From Vulcanimicrobiota bacterium (lineage in GTDB: Bacteria; Vulcanimicrobiota; Vulcanimicrobiia; Vulcanimicrobiales; Vulcanimicrobiaceae): DNA of 5,668 bases. The notes beneath the pieces are model-generated. The model worked only from the letters and a program-made list of their open reading frames with translations, searched no databases and was not told where the DNA came from. Shown here piece after piece: positions 5,359 through 5,668 of this stretch (position 1 is the first letter of the stretch; each line of letters opens with the position of its first letter). The translations under genes were made by a program, and so were the position numbers. Location of the stretch: positions 1-5,668 of the forward strand of contig PMUE01000055.1 in NCBI GenBank assembly GCA_003167055.1, written 5' to 3'.

Positions 5359-5668
5359 TACAATCGAAAGCCCTCGCCCAAATAGAACGTGCGCGCGATC
5401 GGCGACTCGAGCACTTCATGCGCCGTGCCGGAGACTTCGATGCGCCCGTTGTTCATGATGTAGGCGCGATCGACGATGGCCAGCGTCTCGCGCACTTGGT
5501 GATCGGTGATTAGGATGCCGATGCCGCGATCGCGCAGCTGGCGGATCATCGCTTGGATGTCGGCGACGGCAATCGGATCGATGCCGGTGAACGGCTCGTC
5601 GAGCAAAAGGAACGCCGGCTCCATCGCGATCGCGCGCGCGATTTCGACGCGCCGCCGTTCGCCGCCCG
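5358..5668 (-). CDS. lptB: LptB, LPS export ABC transporter ATP-binding protein (C-terminal part, 5' end outside window)
   Basis: This is the cytoplasmic ATPase that powers extraction of LPS from the inner membrane together with LptF/LptG-type permeases. Only the last 102 residues are visible; the Walker A region and start codon lie beyond the right edge. The fragment opens inside the ABC signature (GGERRRVEIARA, visible residues 1-12), followed by Walker B (FLLLDEP, with catalytic Glu at visible residue 24), a D-loop (GIDP) and the switch His (ITDH, visible residue 56). The C-terminal portion is diagnostic of LptB rather than other ABC ATPases: YIMNNGRI, then GTAHEVLESP, then the terminal YLGEGFRL. 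The TAG stop shares one base with the GTG start of the downstream permease gene (TAGTG), which indicates translational coupling within the operon. A LivF/LivG-type amino-acid transporter ATPase is the main alternative, but the C-terminus and the permease neighbour argue against it. Confidence 0.95.
   Translation of the reverse strand, partial: GGERRRVEIARAIAMEPAFLLLDEPFTGIDPIAVADIQAMIRQLRDRGIGILITDHQVRETLAIVDRAYIMNNGRIEVSGTAHEVLESPIARTFYLGEGFRL

Overview
All the credible genes in this window lie on the minus strand and read from high to low coordinates. In transcription order they are: the C-terminal end of the LPS-export ATPase LptB (cut by the right edge), an LptF/LptG-family permease, a DUF3084-type membrane protein, a YqgF/RuvX-like nuclease, an unrecognised secreted protein that looks like an outer-membrane beta-barrel, a membrane-anchored TPR protein, and a GT4 glycosyltransferase (cut by the left edge). 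Coding density is very high. The only gap of any size is the 80 bases between the nuclease and the barrel-like protein. I saw no tRNA, rRNA, CRISPR array, insertion sequence or prophage gene.

The DNA is GC-rich, and an LptB/LptF pair implies a diderm envelope with an LPS-like lipid. The permease, DUF3084 and nuclease proteins resemble the versions I associate with Cyanobacteria and nearby diderm phyla more than proteobacterial ones, and the DUF3084/YqgF-like pairing is also cyanobacteria-like. The long Ala-rich proteins, frequent GTG starts and many CGATCG hexamers would suit an uncultured lineage such as Eremiobacterota (WPS-2) or Armatimonadota. This placement is inference, not a demonstrated assignment.

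Layout: 5668-2862 is a tightly coupled four-gene block with junctions overlapping by 1, 4 and 4 bases (TAGTG, ATGA, GTGA), so it is almost certainly one operon. LptB and LptF/G form the inner-membrane engine that extracts LPS. DUF3084 sits directly after the permease and may be an envelope accessory. The nuclease is probably a housekeeping passenger. At 2861-2782 there is a short intergenic region with a possible weak promoter, a 6-bp inverted repeat and the one strong Shine-Dalgarno sequence noted at a gene start here. It leads into a second run of three genes: barrel-like secreted protein, TPR protein, glycosyltransferase. The last two overlap by 4 bases. The second run looks envelope-related (outer-membrane protein and glycan synthesis), so the whole window reads as a cell-surface biogenesis locus.

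The most interesting items are the unrecognised barrel-like protein beside the Lpt genes, the coupling of DUF3084 to the Lpt exporter, a Glu-to-Gln change in the glycosyltransferase E-x7-E motif, and the strong excess of CGATCG palindromes.
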